NCBI RefSeq assembly: GCF_900115865.1
Contig: NZ_FOXY01000003.1
Span: 1 to 64,000, forward strand
Origin: Donghicola eburneus
GTDB lineage: Bacteria > Pseudomonadota > Alphaproteobacteria > Rhodobacterales > Rhodobacteraceae
Length of the DNA: 64,000 nucleotides
Direction: 5' to 3'
Both the position numbers and the translations under genes were made by a program. Shown here piece by piece: positions 62,794 through 64,000 of the stretch (the first letter of the stretch is position 1; each line of letters opens with the position of its first letter). Below the pieces are notes generated by a model. That model was not told where the DNA came from. It saw only the letters and a list, made by a program, of their open reading frames with translations, and did not search any database.

Positions 62794-64000
62794 ATGACAT
62801 TGCAATTCGCGCAACAGTCCCCCGATGCTCTGCCACTTCATGTGGTCGGATCGGATGATCTGGATAGCTTTATCGAGACATTGACGCCCGCCCATGCCGC
62901 ATGGGTTCGGGCGTCTGTTTTTTCTGGCGCGATCGGTCAGTCTTTGGTCCTGCCCGGCGAAGATGGCGCGCCCGCCGCTGCGTTGATCGGCTATGGGACA
63001 GAGACCGCGCGGGCGCGGGCCCGTTTCGTTTTGGCCGCAGCTGTGCCGTCTTTGCCAGCATTGACCTTTGCGCTCGCGGGGGGCGTTCCAGCAGACAAGC
63101 TAGAGCAGGAATGTCTGGGCTGGTTGCTGACGGCATATCGTTTTGACCGCTACAAATCGCAGGCTCCCGATGGCGCAGCGTTGGTCGCGCCCGAAGGTGT
63201 CGACGAAACCCGCGTCGAAATTCTGGCCAATGCCGAAGCCCTGACCCGCACCCTGATCAATACGCCAGCCGCGGATATGGGCCCCGCAGAGTTGGAGGCA
63301 TCTGCGCGCGGGTTGGCAGATGCGCACGGAGCCTCGATCGACGTGACGGTTGGCGACGCGCTGCTGGAACAGAACTTTCCGATGATCCACGCGGTAGGCC
63401 GCGCCGCAGAGCAAGAGCCCCGCTTGATCGAAATGCGCTGGGGTGACGAAGGGCCAACGCTGACGCTGGTCGGTAAAGGCGTTTGCTTTGACACTGGCGG
63501 TCTGAACCTAAAGCCTGGCGGCTCTATGGGGCTGATGAAAAAGGATATGGGCGGCTCGGCCACTGTGCTGGGGCTGGCTCAGATCATCATGGCGTCCGGT
63601 TGGAAAGTCCGCCTGCGCGTTCTGATCCCTGCGGTGGAAAACAACGTGTCCGGCAACAGCTTCCGCCCCGGCGATATCCTGACCGCGCGCAACGGCCTGA
63701 CGGTCGAAATCAACAATACAGACGCCGAGGGGCGTCTGGTGCTGGCCGATGCGCTGGCCTACGGGGCTGAGGAAAACCCTGATCTGATGCTGACGATGGC
63801 GACCCTGACAGGCGCGGCACGCGTGGCCGTTGGGCCTGATATTGCCCCGTTCTACACTGATGACGCCGCATTGGCGCAGGCCCTCATCTCCGCTGGTCCG
63901 CAGATGGCAGACCCCGTTTGGCAGATGCCCTTCCATGCGCCTTATGAGGCGATGATCGAGCCTGGTATCGCCGATCTGGATAATGCGCCTTCGGGCGGGT
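62794..64000 (+). CDS. M17 leucyl aminopeptidase family protein (partial, cut by window end)
   Basis: A cytosolic dizinc aminopeptidase whose 3' end lies beyond the window; 402 residues are visible. The N-terminal domain is short and divergent. The catalytic domain shows LVGKGVCFDTGGLNLKPGGSM with the metal/catalytic Lys (about 228), MKKDMGGSATVLG, and NTDAEGRLVLADAL (about 307-320), the M17 signature. AGGAGG precedes the ATG at 62794. It removes N-terminal residues from peptides in protein turnover. Confidence 0.92.
   Translation, partial: MTLQFAQQSPDALPLHVVGSDDLDSFIETLTPAHAAWVRASVFSGAIGQSLVLPGEDGAPAAALIGYGTETARARARFVLAAAVPSLPALTFALAGGVPADKLEQECLGWLLTAYRFDRYKSQAPDGAALVAPEGVDETRVEILANAEALTRTLINTPAADMGPAELEASARGLADAHGASIDVTVGDALLEQNFPMIHAVGRAAEQEPRLIEMRWGDEGPTLTLVGKGVCFDTGGLNLKPGGSMGLMKKDMGGSATVLGLAQIIMASGWKVRLRVLIPAVENNVSGNSFRPGDILTARNGLTVEINNTDAEGRLVLADALAYGAEENPDLMLTMATLTGAARVAVGPDIAPFYTDDAALAQALISAGPQMADPVWQMPFHAPYEAMIEPGIADLDNAPSGG

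Overview
The window reads as an ordinary, gene-dense chromosomal stretch of an alphaproteobacterium, most likely a marine Rhodobacteraceae (Roseobacter-type) species. The evidence is the high-GC coding bias, a complete cbb3 oxidase locus (ccoNOQP plus ccoGHIS) next to a four-cysteine FnrL and an anaerobic hemN, a CcrM-type GANTC methyltransferase beside rnhB, and several families typical of this clade (DUF2125, DUF3047, an MltB with a peptidoglycan-binding tail). I saw no tRNA, rRNA, CRISPR array, insertion sequence or prophage. Gene identities come from reading translations and motifs; no database search was run.

Layout. 1-600: a short, AT-rich sulfotransferase-like gene that looks truncated. 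0.8-3.8 kb: glutaryl-CoA dehydrogenase, a membrane protein with a C-terminal winged helix co-transcribed with a small secreted protein, and a repeat-containing secreted protein. 3.9-6.2 kb: rnhB, ccrM and a small K+ channel. 6.2-10.8 kb: AlkB-type monooxygenase, mutY, a DUF721 protein, a DsbA-like oxidoreductase and a class III CoA-transferase. 10.9-15.9 kb: divergent hemC/hemE, a GlcNAc kinase-like gene with nagA, and hemF. 16-22.2 kb: small envelope proteins, the clpS-rsmC-like-SDR operon, a HAD phosphatase and a D,D-carboxypeptidase with a SPOR domain. 22.3-27 kb: a small surface-glycan locus (a GT2 protein with a duplicated domain, an alpha/beta hydrolase and a glycosyltransferase-methyltransferase fusion).

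27.2-39.6 kb is the microaerobic respiration block: ccoG-ccoH-ccoI-ccoS, a LysR regulator, ccoN-ccoO-ccoQ-ccoP, a universal stress protein, fnrL and hemN. Four FNR-type boxes (TTGAT-N4-GTCAA or close variants) sit in front of ccoG, ccoN, the usp gene and in the fnrL/hemN gap. FnrL would switch on the high-affinity oxidase, its copper and assembly factors, and oxygen-independent heme synthesis together when oxygen falls. hemC, hemE and hemF, elsewhere in the window, supply the aerobic part of heme synthesis.

39.6-64 kb: enoyl-CoA hydratase and SDR pair, DUF2125 protein, pmbA-cysQ, Kdo transferase-lpxK (lipid A), a LOG-family protein, dapD and dapE (lysine/peptidoglycan precursor), a cation exchanger, RNase R, a GST, a lytic transglycosylase, an aspartoacylase-like gene, asd, two tandem paralogous secreted proteins of unknown function, a tiny ORF, beta carbonic anhydrase, a LuxR-type response regulator and an M17 aminopeptidase cut by the window end.

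No large novel system is obvious. The most interesting signals are regulatory: perfect DnaA boxes with GANTC sites before ccrM and before the D,D-carboxypeptidase, a parS-like palindrome inside a terminator hairpin, and an FNR box placed so that hemN may be leaderless. Among the proteins, the membrane-anchored winged-helix/secreted-protein pair and the duplicated cysteine-rich secreted family are the best candidates for undescribed biology.
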